This document shows positions 46,340 through 53,880 of a DNA stretch of 64,000 nucleotides, piece after piece. Both the position numbers and the translations under genes were made by a program. Location: assembly GCF_001552175.1 (NCBI RefSeq), contig NZ_BCQR01000001.1:83284-147283 (forward strand), given 5' to 3'. The notes below the pieces were generated by a model. The model was not told the DNA's origin. It did no database searches and saw nothing but the letters and a program-made list of their open reading frames with translations. Source of the DNA: Actinomadura kijaniata NBRC 14229. Lineage in GTDB: Bacteria; Actinomycetota; Actinomycetes; Streptosporangiales; Streptosporangiaceae. Numbering within the stretch: position 1 is the first letter of the stretch; each line of letters begins with the position of its first letter.

Positions 46340-47427
46340 CAGCTCCCCCCCTGCAGCATCCGCCGGAGCTTTTCCAGCTCGTCGGGCTTGGGCGCGTTCT
46401 CCGGGGCGGTGCGGCCCGACTGCGGGGGCAGCCGCATCGGGAACGGGCACGGGCCCTGCTGGATGTTGAGGCAGACCACGTTGGTGCGCAGGAAGTTGCC
46501 GCCGTTGCCCGCCGCGAAGAGCTGCCGCAGCGTCACCGGCAGGTTCCGCACCATGCGCTCCAGCTGGTCCACGTTGAGGCGGAAGGTCTCGGAGAACTTG
46601 CCGAGGTTGTCGATGATGCGGGCGAGCTGCGCGTCGTTGCCGCCGAGCACCTGGTTGAGGTTGGTGGTGACGCCCGCGACCTCCACGACCGCGTCCTCCA
46701 GCAGCCGGTGGTTGTCGGCGAACACCTTCGACAGCTCGGCGAGGTTGTCGACGCTGGCGGCGATCTGCCGGTCGCGGGTGGCGACGGCCTCGCTGACGAC
46801 CTCGTAGTTCTTGATCATGTCCCGGATCGTGCCCCTGCGGGCCTCGAAGGTGCGCAGCAGCACGTCCAGGTTCCGGACCATCACGTTGATGTTGTCCTCG
46901 TTGCCCTCCAGCGCCTGGGACAGCGAGAACAGGATCTTGTTGAGCTGGTTGGGGTCCAGGTTGCGGGTGAGCGGGCCGAGCGCGTTGACGACCTCGCCGA
47001 GGTCCACCACCGAGCGGGTGTGCGGGACGCGCGAACCGGGCGCGAGCTTCGCGGGGCTCTGGCCGGGCTCCAGGTAGACGACGCGCTGGCCGACGACGTT
47101 GCGCCAGCGGACCGCCGCGGTGGAGTCGGCGGGAACGCGGACCTCCCGGTCGATCTCCATGCCGACCACGGCCTTGCCCTGCCGCACGCGGATCGAGGTG
47201 ACCTGCCCGACCGGCGTTCCGGCGATCTTGACGACATCGTTCTCCAGCAGCCCGGTGACATCGTCGAAGATGGCGGTGATCCTGTAGCGCGCGTTGAAGC
47301 TGGTGGCCAGGATCTGCTGCCCGATGAAGAACGTCAGCAACCCCGTCAGCAGCACGAACACGCCGAACTTGACGGTCACCGCGTACTGCGGCCCACGGCC
47401 CGGACGGCCGCGGAGACGTCCGATCAT
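46339..47427 (-). CDS. mceB: MCE-family protein MceB
   Basis: A 362-aa Mce subunit. Membrane helix near residues 18-42 (FGVFVLLTGLLTFFIGQQIL), MCE domain (AIFDDVTGLLENDVVKIAGT, then GQRVVYLEPG) and a helical region ending in a Pro-rich tail with two Cys (VVCLNIQQGPCPFP), common in B subunits. It overlaps mceA by four bases and mceC by one. Confidence 0.9.
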   Translation of the reverse strand: MIGRLRGRPGRGPQYAVTVKFGVFVLLTGLLTFFIGQQILATSFNARYRITAIFDDVTGLLENDVVKIAGTPVGQVTSIRVRQGKAVVGMEIDREVRVPADSTAAVRWRNVVGQRVVYLEPGQSPAKLAPGSRVPHTRSVVDLGEVVNALGPLTRNLDPNQLNKILFSLSQALEGNEDNINVMVRNLDVLLRTFEARRGTIRDMIKNYEVVSEAVATRDRQIAASVDNLAELSKVFADNHRLLEDAVVEVAGVTTNLNQVLGGNDAQLARIIDNLGKFSETFRLNVDQLERMVRNLPVTLRQLFAAGNGGNFLRTNVVCLNIQQGPCPFPMRLPPQSGRTAPENAPKPDELEKLRRMLQGGS

Positions 47428-48500
47428 GGCCGCACCACCATCGTCGGCCCGCTCTTCACCTTCTGGTCGAAGGCCGTCCGGGTCGGCCGCGTCGGGCAGA
47501 TGTCGACCAGCGTCTGGCAGATGTCCAGCGGCAGCGTGTCGACCGCCTGCGCGAGCAGCGTCCCGTTCGGGCCGGGCACACGGATGATCTGCGACAGCAG
47601 GTTGAAGAAGCCGTTGAGGGTGTCCAGCAGCGTCGGGATGTGCCGCCGCTCCTGCGCCAGCACCGACGCGACGTCCCCGGCGTCGTCGATGAGCTCGCCC
47701 AGGTCGCGGCCCCGGCGTCGCAGCGTGCCGCCGACCGTGTCGGCCAGGTCCCCGCCCTCGGCCAGCAGTTGCTGCACCTTGTCGGGGCGCTCGTGGATGA
47801 CGGGACCGACCTGGTTGAAGTCGCCGGTGAACCGCATCCAGGTGTCACCGCGCGAGCCCAGCGTCCCCGAGATCCCCGACACGTCGCTGATGAGCCGGCT
47901 GATGACGGCGCGCTTGGCGTGCGTGGCGTCGATGACCTTGGAGCCGTTGTCGATGGTGCGGCGCAGCGCGGGCCCCTGCCCGTTCAGCCCGGCCGCGAAC
48001 GTCCGCAGCACGGTCGCCAGCTCGTCGGGGTTGATCGCCCGGGTGAGCCGGTAGGTGGGCCAGGCGGTCTCCGACAGCTCCTGCGGGTCCCGGGTCTGGG
48101 CGATCCGCCCGCCGGCGGGCAGGAAGGGCCCGCTCAGCTCGTTCCGCCCCAGGTCCAGCACCAGGTCCTTGGGCCCGAACACCGACAGCGGCTCGATCCG
48201 CGCGGCGGTCGTGGTGGGCACCCTCACCCCCCGGTCCAGCCGCAGCCGCACGTCGACCCGCCCGTCCCGGCCGAGCGCGACCCGGTCGACGGTGCCGACG
48301 GTGATACCGCGGATCTTCACGTCGGACTTGCCGGGGTCCAGCCCCTGCCCGGCCCGGGAGAACGCGGCCCGGTAGTAGGTGGACCCCGCCGTGTCGGGCG
48401 TCGCGCCGAGCGCCACCACCGTGGCGGCCCCGACGATGACCCCGGCACCGACCAGCCCGAACATCACACGAGAACGCGAGGAGAGGGGTTCGTCGCTCAT
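47424..48500 (-). CDS. mceA: MCE-family protein MceA
   Basis: A 358-aa Mce subunit, first of the six. N-terminal membrane helix (MFGLVGAGVIVGAATVVALG), MCE domain (FSRAGQGLDPGKSDVKIRGI, then SVFGPKDLVLDLG), helical channel region and a C-terminal Cys pair (LDICQTLVDICP). GGAGG lies six bases before the ATG. In intact loci mceA follows yrbE4B closely; here a TnpB element on the opposite strand lies between them, so mceA to mceF need read-through or a new promoter. Confidence 0.92.
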   Translation of the reverse strand: MSDEPLSSRSRVMFGLVGAGVIVGAATVVALGATPDTAGSTYYRAAFSRAGQGLDPGKSDVKIRGITVGTVDRVALGRDGRVDVRLRLDRGVRVPTTTAARIEPLSVFGPKDLVLDLGRNELSGPFLPAGGRIAQTRDPQELSETAWPTYRLTRAINPDELATVLRTFAAGLNGQGPALRRTIDNGSKVIDATHAKRAVISRLISDVSGISGTLGSRGDTWMRFTGDFNQVGPVIHERPDKVQQLLAEGGDLADTVGGTLRRRGRDLGELIDDAGDVASVLAQERRHIPTLLDTLNGFFNLLSQIIRVPGPNGTLLAQAVDTLPLDICQTLVDICPTRPTRTAFDQKVKSGPTMVVRP

Positions 48501-48569
48501 CGGATACCTCCGAGGAGACTTCCGCCCGAAGGCGGAGGAAGGGAGATTCGGCGTTCACCCGTTGCGCTC

Positions 48570-49829
48570 ACATGATCACGCCTAGCTTGTGAGGCGTGAC
48601 CTCTGGTGTCGTGAAGAGGGCGTTCAAGTACCGCTTCCATCCGACGCCCGCGCAGGCGGCCGAGCTGGTGCGGACGTTCGGATGCGTGCGCAAGGTCTAC
48701 AACCTGGCGTTGGCCGTCCGCGCCGAAGCATGGTCCCGGCACCGCGAACGGATCGGCTACAACGCCACCTCGGCGATGCTGACCGCCTGGAAGAGGACCG
48801 GCGAACTGGCCTACCTCAACGAGGTGTCCTCGGTTCCGCTCCAGCAGACGCTGCGCCATCTGCAGGCCGCTTTCACCAACTTCTTCGCCGGACGCGCCCG
48901 CCACCCGCGGTTCAAGTCCAAGCGCAGGTCCCGCGCCTCGGCCGAATACACCGCCTCGGCGTTCCGCTACCGGGACGGTCGGCTGACACTGGCCAAGATG
49001 GACCGGCCGTTGGACATCGTGTGGTCGCGGCCGCTGCCCGAGGGGGTCGCGCCGTCCACCGTGACGGTCTCCCGGGACCGTGCGGGGCGCTGGTTCGTGT
49101 CGCTGGTGTGCGAGGACACCGGCGTCCGGCCGCTCCCGGTGACCGACACGGCGGTCGGCGTCGACATGGGGCTGGACCGTCTGGTGACCCTGTCGACCGG
49201 GGAGCAGATCCCCAATCCCCGGCATGAACGGAGGGACCGGGCGCGGCTGGCCAGGGCGCAGCGGGAGCTGACGCGCAAGACGCGGGGGTCGGCCAACCGG
49301 CGCAGGGCCGCGCTGAAGGTCGCCCGCGTCCATGCCCGGATCGCCGACCGGCGGCGGGACTTCCTGCACAAACTGACCACTCGGCTCGTTCGTGAGAACC
49401 AAACGATCGCGGTCGAGGACCTGACCGTGCGCAACATGGTCAGGAACAGGCGTCTGGCTCGCGGCGTCTCCGACGCGGCCTGGCGCGAGGCGCGCTCCAT
49501 GCTGGAGTACAAGGCCGCCTGGTACGGGCGCGAAGTGGTCGTCGTCGACCGCTTCCTTCCCTCGTCCAGGCTGTGCTCGGCCTGCGGCGCGCTGCGCGAC
49601 GAGATGCCCCTGGACGTACGCGTCTGGAGATGCGGCTGCGGCGCGGTCCACGACCGTGACGTGAACGCGGCCCGCAACATCCTGGCCGCCGGGCTGGCGG
49701 TGTCGGCCTGTGGAGCCGGTGTAAGACCTCAACGGGAGTCCTCCCGAGCGGGGCGGTCGGCGGTGAAGCAGGAAACCCTGCGGCGTGAGCGGCGGGAGTC
49801 CCCTTGCTTGCGAGGCGGAGGAAGTCAAC
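48570..49829 (+). mobile_element. IS200/IS605-type, TnpB-only insertion element
   Basis: About 1.26 kb inserted between yrbE4B and mceA, opposite to the operon. It contains tnpB but no Y1 transposase gene (tnpA), so it is non-autonomous. The left end has a hairpin (TCACGCC, 10-base loop, GGCGTGA; 48576-48599). The right end has the typical guide-RNA end hairpin (CCTTGC-TT-GCGAGG) followed by GGAGGAAGTCAAC. Exact ends are estimated: left near 48570, right near 49829. There is no target duplication, as expected for this class. Confidence 0.8.
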
Positions 49830-49855
49830 CGGTCAACCTCACTGTGCTGCCGTGA
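48596..49855 (+). CDS. tnpB: TnpB, RNA-guided nuclease of an IS200/IS605-type element
   Basis: A 419-aa TnpB. The RuvC triad appears intact: Asp190 (VGVDMGLDRL), Glu274 (IAVEDLTVRN) and Asp355 (VHDRDVNAARN). The zinc-finger Cys are Cys327, Cys330, Cys346 and Cys348 (CSAC and CGC). TnpB, the ancestor of Cas12, uses an RNA from the element's right end to cut the empty donor site and help keep the element. The frame continues through the RNA-coding region (ACGAGVRPQRESSRAG) and a few codons into the flank, so the true protein may end earlier. The GTG lies in the left-end hairpin and has a weak ribosome-binding site. Confidence 0.92.
   Translation: MTSGVVKRAFKYRFHPTPAQAAELVRTFGCVRKVYNLALAVRAEAWSRHRERIGYNATSAMLTAWKRTGELAYLNEVSSVPLQQTLRHLQAAFTNFFAGRARHPRFKSKRRSRASAEYTASAFRYRDGRLTLAKMDRPLDIVWSRPLPEGVAPSTVTVSRDRAGRWFVSLVCEDTGVRPLPVTDTAVGVDMGLDRLVTLSTGEQIPNPRHERRDRARLARAQRELTRKTRGSANRRRAALKVARVHARIADRRRDFLHKLTTRLVRENQTIAVEDLTVRNMVRNRRLARGVSDAAWREARSMLEYKAAWYGREVVVVDRFLPSSRLCSACGALRDEMPLDVRVWRCGCGAVHDRDVNAARNILAAGLAVSACGAGVRPQRESSRAGRSAVKQETLRRERRESPCLRGGGSQPVNLTVLP
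49690..49829 (+). ncRNA. Putative omega RNA (reRNA) of the TnpB element; guide continues into the flank
   Basis: The scaffold region overlaps the 3' part of tnpB and ends with a hairpin (CCTTGC/GCGAGG) and GGAGGAAGTCAAC, the usual end of such RNAs. The guide would be the next 16-20 bases of flanking DNA, starting about 49830 (CGGTCAACCTCACTGTGC), which is the 3' end of yrbE4B. The 5' limit is a guess. Confidence 0.6.
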
Positions 49856-50679
49856 CCCCAGAAGACGTACGACAGGACCAGGTTCATCAGGATCATCAGG
49901 ATGGTGGACTCGCGGATGGCCCGGCCGGCGGCGACGCCGACGCCGACGGGGCCGCCCGCCGCGTAGTAGCCGCGGTAGCAGTGGACGAACATGATGATGA
50001 ACGCGAACACCGCGACCTTGATGACGCTGTAGAACACGTCGATGGGCGGCAGGTACAGGTGGAAGTAGTAGTCGTAGATGCCGGGCGACAGGCCGTAGTA
50101 CTCGATGGAGATGAACCGGGTCGCGAAGAACGCCATGAACAGTGACACCAGGTAGAGCGGCACCAGGGCGATGACGCCGGCGGCGACGCGGGTGCACACC
50201 AGGTAGGCCAGGGAGTTGATGCCCATGACCTCCAGGGCGTCGATCTCCTCGGAGATGCGCATGGCGCCGATCTCGGCGGTGAAGCCGGTGCCGACCTGGG
50301 CGACCAGGGCGACGCCCGCGATGATGGGGGTGACCTCGCGGACGTTGGAGTAGGAGGCGACCAGGCCGGTGAACGCCTCGGCGCCGATGCGTTCCAGGCC
50401 GGGGTAGCCCTGGAGGCCGACCATGGCGCCGGTGGCCAGCGACATGGTCGCGATCACGAAGATCATGCCGCCGCCGATGACCAGGGCGCCGACGCCGACG
50501 GTGATGTCGGAGACCTGTTTGAGCAGGGTCTTGCCGTACTTGCGGCGCAGGATGATGTCGAACAGCAGGTGGTACAGCACCCGGCCGAGGAAGACCGGGA
50601 GGTCGGCGGAGGCGGCCAGGCCGGCCGTTCGGGTCCGCACCGCCCGCCCGAACCTGCGTACGGGGGAAATGGCGACCAT
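49825..50679 (-). CDS. yrbE4B: YrbE-family lipid ABC permease (YrbE4B)
   Basis: A 284-aa membrane protein of the MlaE/YrbE family, the second permease of the Mce lipid importer. It has five to six hydrophobic segments and the conserved cytoplasmic block GFTAEIGAMRISEEIDALEV (EExDAL motif) that contacts the ATPase. It starts in a TGATG overlap with yrbE4A. Its TGA stop (49825-49827) falls in the GTCAA at the right end of the TnpB element, so insertion happened at or just after the original stop and may have supplied it. Confidence 0.92.
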   Translation of the reverse strand: MVAISPVRRFGRAVRTRTAGLAASADLPVFLGRVLYHLLFDIILRRKYGKTLLKQVSDITVGVGALVIGGGMIFVIATMSLATGAMVGLQGYPGLERIGAEAFTGLVASYSNVREVTPIIAGVALVAQVGTGFTAEIGAMRISEEIDALEVMGINSLAYLVCTRVAAGVIALVPLYLVSLFMAFFATRFISIEYYGLSPGIYDYYFHLYLPPIDVFYSVIKVAVFAFIIMFVHCYRGYYAAGGPVGVGVAAGRAIRESTILMILMNLVLSYVFWGHGSTVRLTG

Positions 50680-51494
50680 CAAAACCTCGGGGGGACGAGA
50701 ACCTGGTAGAGCATCGTGATCACGTAGTTGGTCAGGAAGACCACGATCGAGGTGACCACGACCGCCTGGTTGACCGCGCGGCCCACGCCGACCGGCCCGT
50801 AGTCGCAGTTCATGCCCATGTAGCAGGCGACGGCGGCGGCGATGAACCCGAACATCCACGCCTTGAACAGGGTGATGAGCAGGTCGGAGAACTGGAGCAG
50901 GGTGGTGGCCCCGTCGAAGAACGCGCCGGGGCTGACGCCCTGCTGGATGACGTTGAAGTAGTAGCCGCCCAGGACGCCCGCCAGGATGACCACCGAGCAC
51001 AGCAGGGCGGAGACGGTGCTGGCCGCCCACAGCCTGGGGGTGACCAGGCGGTGGATGGGGTTGATGCCCATGACCTCCATGGCCGCGAGTTCGTCGCGGA
51101 TGTTGCGGGCGCCCATGTCGGAGGTGATGGCCGAGCCGCCGACGCCCGAGACCAGCAGGGCCGCGGCCAGCGGCGCGACCTGCTGGATCATGGCGGCGAC
51201 CAGCAGGGCTCCGGTGCCCGACTGCGCGCCGAGCTGCCGGGCGATGTCGCCGACCTGGAGGGAGATGGTCGCGCCGAGCGGGACGGCGATCAGCATGACC
51301 GGGACACTGGTGACGCGGGCCAGGAACCAGCACTGCTCGATGAACTCGCCCCACCACTGGCGGACGTCCCAGGTGCGGCGCAGGCCCTCCAGGAGGGTCA
51401 CGCACAGCAGCCCGGTCTCGTCCAGTGCCTTCCCGGCGCGGCGTCTGGCCAGGTCGGGGGCTTTGGACAGGGTTCCCTGAAGGCTCAGGGCCAT
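50679..51494 (-). CDS. yrbE4A: YrbE-family lipid ABC permease (YrbE4A)
   Basis: A 271-aa MlaE/YrbE permease and first gene of the mce locus. Five to six hydrophobic segments are visible, with the conserved GVGGSAITSDMGARNIRDEL and AAMEVMGINPIHRLV blocks (ATPase coupling helix). With YrbE4B it forms the membrane core that takes lipid from the Mce tube; the ATPase (MceG/Mkl) is not encoded here and must be elsewhere. It diverges from a MarR-type gene across 254 bp that must hold the operon promoter. Confidence 0.92.
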   Translation of the reverse strand: MALSLQGTLSKAPDLARRRAGKALDETGLLCVTLLEGLRRTWDVRQWWGEFIEQCWFLARVTSVPVMLIAVPLGATISLQVGDIARQLGAQSGTGALLVAAMIQQVAPLAAALLVSGVGGSAITSDMGARNIRDELAAMEVMGINPIHRLVTPRLWAASTVSALLCSVVILAGVLGGYYFNVIQQGVSPGAFFDGATTLLQFSDLLITLFKAWMFGFIAAAVACYMGMNCDYGPVGVGRAVNQAVVVTSIVVFLTNYVITMLYQVLVPPRF

Positions 51495-51712
51495 CAGCCG
51501 GAGACCTCCCCCTCGGGGGCAGGGGCACGGGTCATTCCAGCCTCCTTCGCTTCTCGGACGTCGGCGCCCATCCGATGCTCCGGAGCTCCGGCGCGCGGGG
51601 GACGCCCGCCGGAGGATCCGGGATCACAGTGGTCCCGGCGGCGTTCGGGGAACACGCCGGCACCACCTGTGATCTGGAGCACTCTATTGGAAGTTGTTCT
51701 AAGAAGCGAGTA

Positions 51713-51742
51713 CTTACATCTGCATTTGTCGGAAGATACGAT
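51713..51742 (+). promoter_or_regulatory. Candidate promoter of the MarR gene
   Basis: CTTACA, an 18-bp spacer, then TACGAT, which ends six bases before the GTG start without a Shine-Dalgarno sequence: a plausible leaderless promoter. The surrounding 51660-51740 is relatively A/T-rich and probably also holds the divergent mce promoter. Confidence 0.5.
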
Positions 51743-51748
51743 CACCCG

Positions 51749-52285
51749 GTGCAGACCGAGATCGAACAGGGTGCGCAACGCGCCGTCAACCCTCCGGTGG
51801 ACCCTCTGGTGACCGGGATCCACGACCGCTGGGGCGACCAGGGGATGCCCGGCGAGCCCTGGCCGTTCATGGCCATCTGCTCGCTCGGCCGCCTCCACAG
51901 CCTGGTCACCAAGGCGCTGGAGAACGAGGTGAAGCGGCACGGTCTCGGCCGCACGGGGTACTTCCTGCTCACCACGCTCGCGCTGACCGCCGAGGGCCGG
52001 GCGCGGCTCAGCACGCTCGGCCGGATCCTGATGATGCACCCCACGTCGGTGAAGCTGACGGTGGACCAGCTGGAGACGGCGGGCCTGGTGACGCGGACGC
52101 CGCATCCGCGCGACCGGCGGGCGACCTACGTGCACATCACCGAGGAGGGCCGGGAGCGCGCCCGCGCGGTGAACGCCGCCCTGGAGTCCCCCGACGGCGA
52201 GCTGGCCGCGCTCGGCGGCCTGCACCGGCAGGTGTTCGAGGCGTTGCAGCCCGCCCGGCTGGCCTTCGACGACCACGAGCTGTGA
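51749..52285 (+). CDS. MarR-family regulator, candidate mce regulator
   Basis: A 178-aa winged-helix regulator. It has long N-terminal helices (FMAICSLGRLHSLVTKALEN), the HTH (STLGRILMMHPTSVKLTVDQ) and wing (RTPHPRDRRATYVHI). It diverges from yrbE4A, so it is the best candidate regulator of the lipid-import operon, though mycobacterial mce loci use GntR or TetR types. The GTG at 51749 is chosen because of the TACGAT box six bases upstream; the frame stays open far upstream without conserved sequence. Confidence 0.88.
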   Translation: MQTEIEQGAQRAVNPPVDPLVTGIHDRWGDQGMPGEPWPFMAICSLGRLHSLVTKALENEVKRHGLGRTGYFLLTTLALTAEGRARLSTLGRILMMHPTSVKLTVDQLETAGLVTRTPHPRDRRATYVHITEEGRERARAVNAALESPDGELAALGGLHRQVFEALQPARLAFDDHEL

Positions 52286-52374
52286 ACGCGGGGGTGTCGA
52301 ACCCCGGGTGACCGCGCGTGCGTACCCGGTCAAGACGGCACTTCCATCCCGCGAGGTAAGGCACTCTTTCTCTC

Positions 52375-53094
52375 ATGCCACGCAGTCACGGCACCCACAG
52401 TCGCAAGTCGCCGCAGGATCCGTCGCGTGCCCGGAGCCGGAGGCTCTGGCGGATCCTGACCCACAACGTCACCATCACCGCCGTCGCGGTGGGCGTGCTG
52501 GCCGGGGGCGTGGTGCTGGTGGACCTGGACGCGGTCGGCGGCGACGCCGAGCCCCCGCCCGGGGCCGGGGACCTGTCCACCAACGACATGCTGGCGAAGC
52601 TCCAGGCGTCCGACATGGACCCGGTCGTGGCGGGCGCGGTCGCCGAGGCCAAGAAGCGCGCCCACGAGGAGCACGAACGCGAGATGAGGGCGCTGCGGGA
52701 GAAGGCGAAGCGCGACGCCCGGGCCGCCGCGGAGCTGAAGCGGAAGCAGGAGGCCGAGCGCGAGCGCGAACGCCTCGCCACGTCCAACCCGTCGTCCGCG
52801 GAGAACCAGCGCTACGGCCGCAAGATGGCGGCGCTGCGGGGCTGGGACCGCTGCTGGCCGTCCCTGAAGATCCTGTGGACGAAGGAGAGCGGCTGGAACG
52901 AGCGCGCCGAGAACCCCTCCAGCGGCGCGTACGGCATCCCGCAGGCGCTCCCGGCGGAGAAGCTGGCCACCGCGGGCAGGGACTGGCGGACCAGCTCCCC
53001 CACGCAGATCGCCTGGGGCCTGAACTACATCAGGGCCCGGTACAAGGATCCGTGCGGCGCTTGGGCCTGGTGGCAGGCGCACCACTGGTACTGA
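52375..53094 (+). CDS. Secreted/anchored lytic transglycosylase-like protein with coiled coil
   Basis: A 239-aa envelope protein. A basic N-terminus and one membrane helix (VTITAVAVGVLAGGVVLV, about 32-49) are followed by a highly charged coiled-coil region (about 88-140, rich in KRAHEEHEREMRALREKAK). The C-terminal domain of about 90 residues resembles transglycosylase/aggregation-promoting-factor domains (WTKESGWNERAENPSSGAYG), with Glu in KESGW as the likely catalytic acid. Two Cys bracket the domain. It would cleave peptidoglycan glycan strands. It lies alone between two regulator genes. Confidence 0.83.
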   Translation: MPRSHGTHSRKSPQDPSRARSRRLWRILTHNVTITAVAVGVLAGGVVLVDLDAVGGDAEPPPGAGDLSTNDMLAKLQASDMDPVVAGAVAEAKKRAHEEHEREMRALREKAKRDARAAAELKRKQEAERERERLATSNPSSAENQRYGRKMAALRGWDRCWPSLKILWTKESGWNERAENPSSGAYGIPQALPAEKLATAGRDWRTSSPTQIAWGLNYIRARYKDPCGAWAWWQAHHWY

Positions 53095-53181
53095 GCCGGT
53101 GGTGCCGGGCCGGTGGCGCCGAGCCGGTTCCGGCCGCGTCCCGGCTTGGTGGCGCGGCCCGGTCGGCGGCACCATGTGGGG

Positions 53182-53817
53182 ATGCGAACCAGCAGGGCCG
53201 GGCAGGACGGCGAGGCGAGCGGCGAGGGCGGCGGCGGTGGGCGGCAGTGGGCGCGGGCGGACGCCACCCGGCAGGCGCTGCTGACCGCCGCGCTGGAGGT
53301 GTTCGCCGACCGGGGCTACGCCGACGCGGGCATCGCCGAGATCGTGGAGCGTTCCGGGATCAGCGTCGGCAGCCTCTACCACCACTACGGCGGCAAGGCC
53401 GGGCTGTACCTGGCGCTGTACGAGGAGCTGTCGGGCGAGCAGGAGGGCCGGGCCGCGCAGGCGGTGGCCGCGGCGCGGGCGGCGGGCGAGCGCGACCCGA
53501 TCGCGTTGTTCGTGGCGGGCGCCCGCGCCTACCTGGAGGTGTGCTGGGAACACCGGGAGGCCGCGCGGCTGTTCCACGGCGGGGAGGGCCCGTCGGGGTT
53601 CTCGCTGATGCGGCGCAAGCGCGCCCAGAAGTGGATCGGGCAGAACACCAAGCTGCTGCGCGGCCACGGCGGCGACCGCGCCATCCAGGTGCTGAGCCTG
53701 GTGCTGACCACGGTCATCGGCGAGGCCGGGCGGGAGATCGCGCTGGCCGACGACGCGGCCGAGGCGCACGAGATCCTCGACGAGGTGGTCCGCATCCTCA
53801 TCCGGCTGGCCCGCTGA
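53182..53817 (+). CDS. TetR-family transcriptional regulator
   Basis: A 211-aa TetR repressor. A Gly-rich N-terminal tail (GQDGEASGEGGGGGRQ) precedes the HTH (ALEVFADRGYADAGIAEIVE, then SGISVGSLYHHYGGKAGLY). The C-terminal ligand-binding domain is specific and unassigned. The ATG at 53182 is preceded by TGGGG. No obvious operator or target lies beside it; the 87 bases upstream are G+C-rich short direct repeats. It is convergent with the Pro/Thr-repeat protein gene across a hairpin. Confidence 0.9.
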   Translation: MRTSRAGQDGEASGEGGGGGRQWARADATRQALLTAALEVFADRGYADAGIAEIVERSGISVGSLYHHYGGKAGLYLALYEELSGEQEGRAAQAVAAARAAGERDPIALFVAGARAYLEVCWEHREAARLFHGGEGPSGFSLMRRKRAQKWIGQNTKLLRGHGGDRAIQVLSLVLTTVIGEAGREIALADDAAEAHEILDEVVRILIRLAR

Positions 53818-53833
53818 GGGCCGCGGGCGTTCG

Positions 53834-53876
53834 GGCCCTCCCGTCCGGACGGGGGCACGTGGCGGGCGGGAGGGCC
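53834..53876. terminator. Hairpin between convergent genes
   Basis: GGCCCTCCCG (53834-53843) pairs perfectly with CGGGAGGGCC (53867-53876) around a 23-base loop that has its own CCGTCCGGACGG stem. It lies between the TetR stop and the stop of the surface-protein gene and can serve both. Confidence 0.6.
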
Positions 53877-53880
53877 GGGC

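Noticed and set aside
48596..49855. Cas12-type CRISPR effector
   Set aside because: Size, the element's hairpin ends and absence of a CRISPR array identify it as TnpB of an IS200/IS605-type element.
53095..53181. Repeat or regulatory array upstream of the TetR gene
   Set aside because: Several GCCGGTGG-like words occur, but at irregular spacing. In DNA of this composition that is expected by chance.
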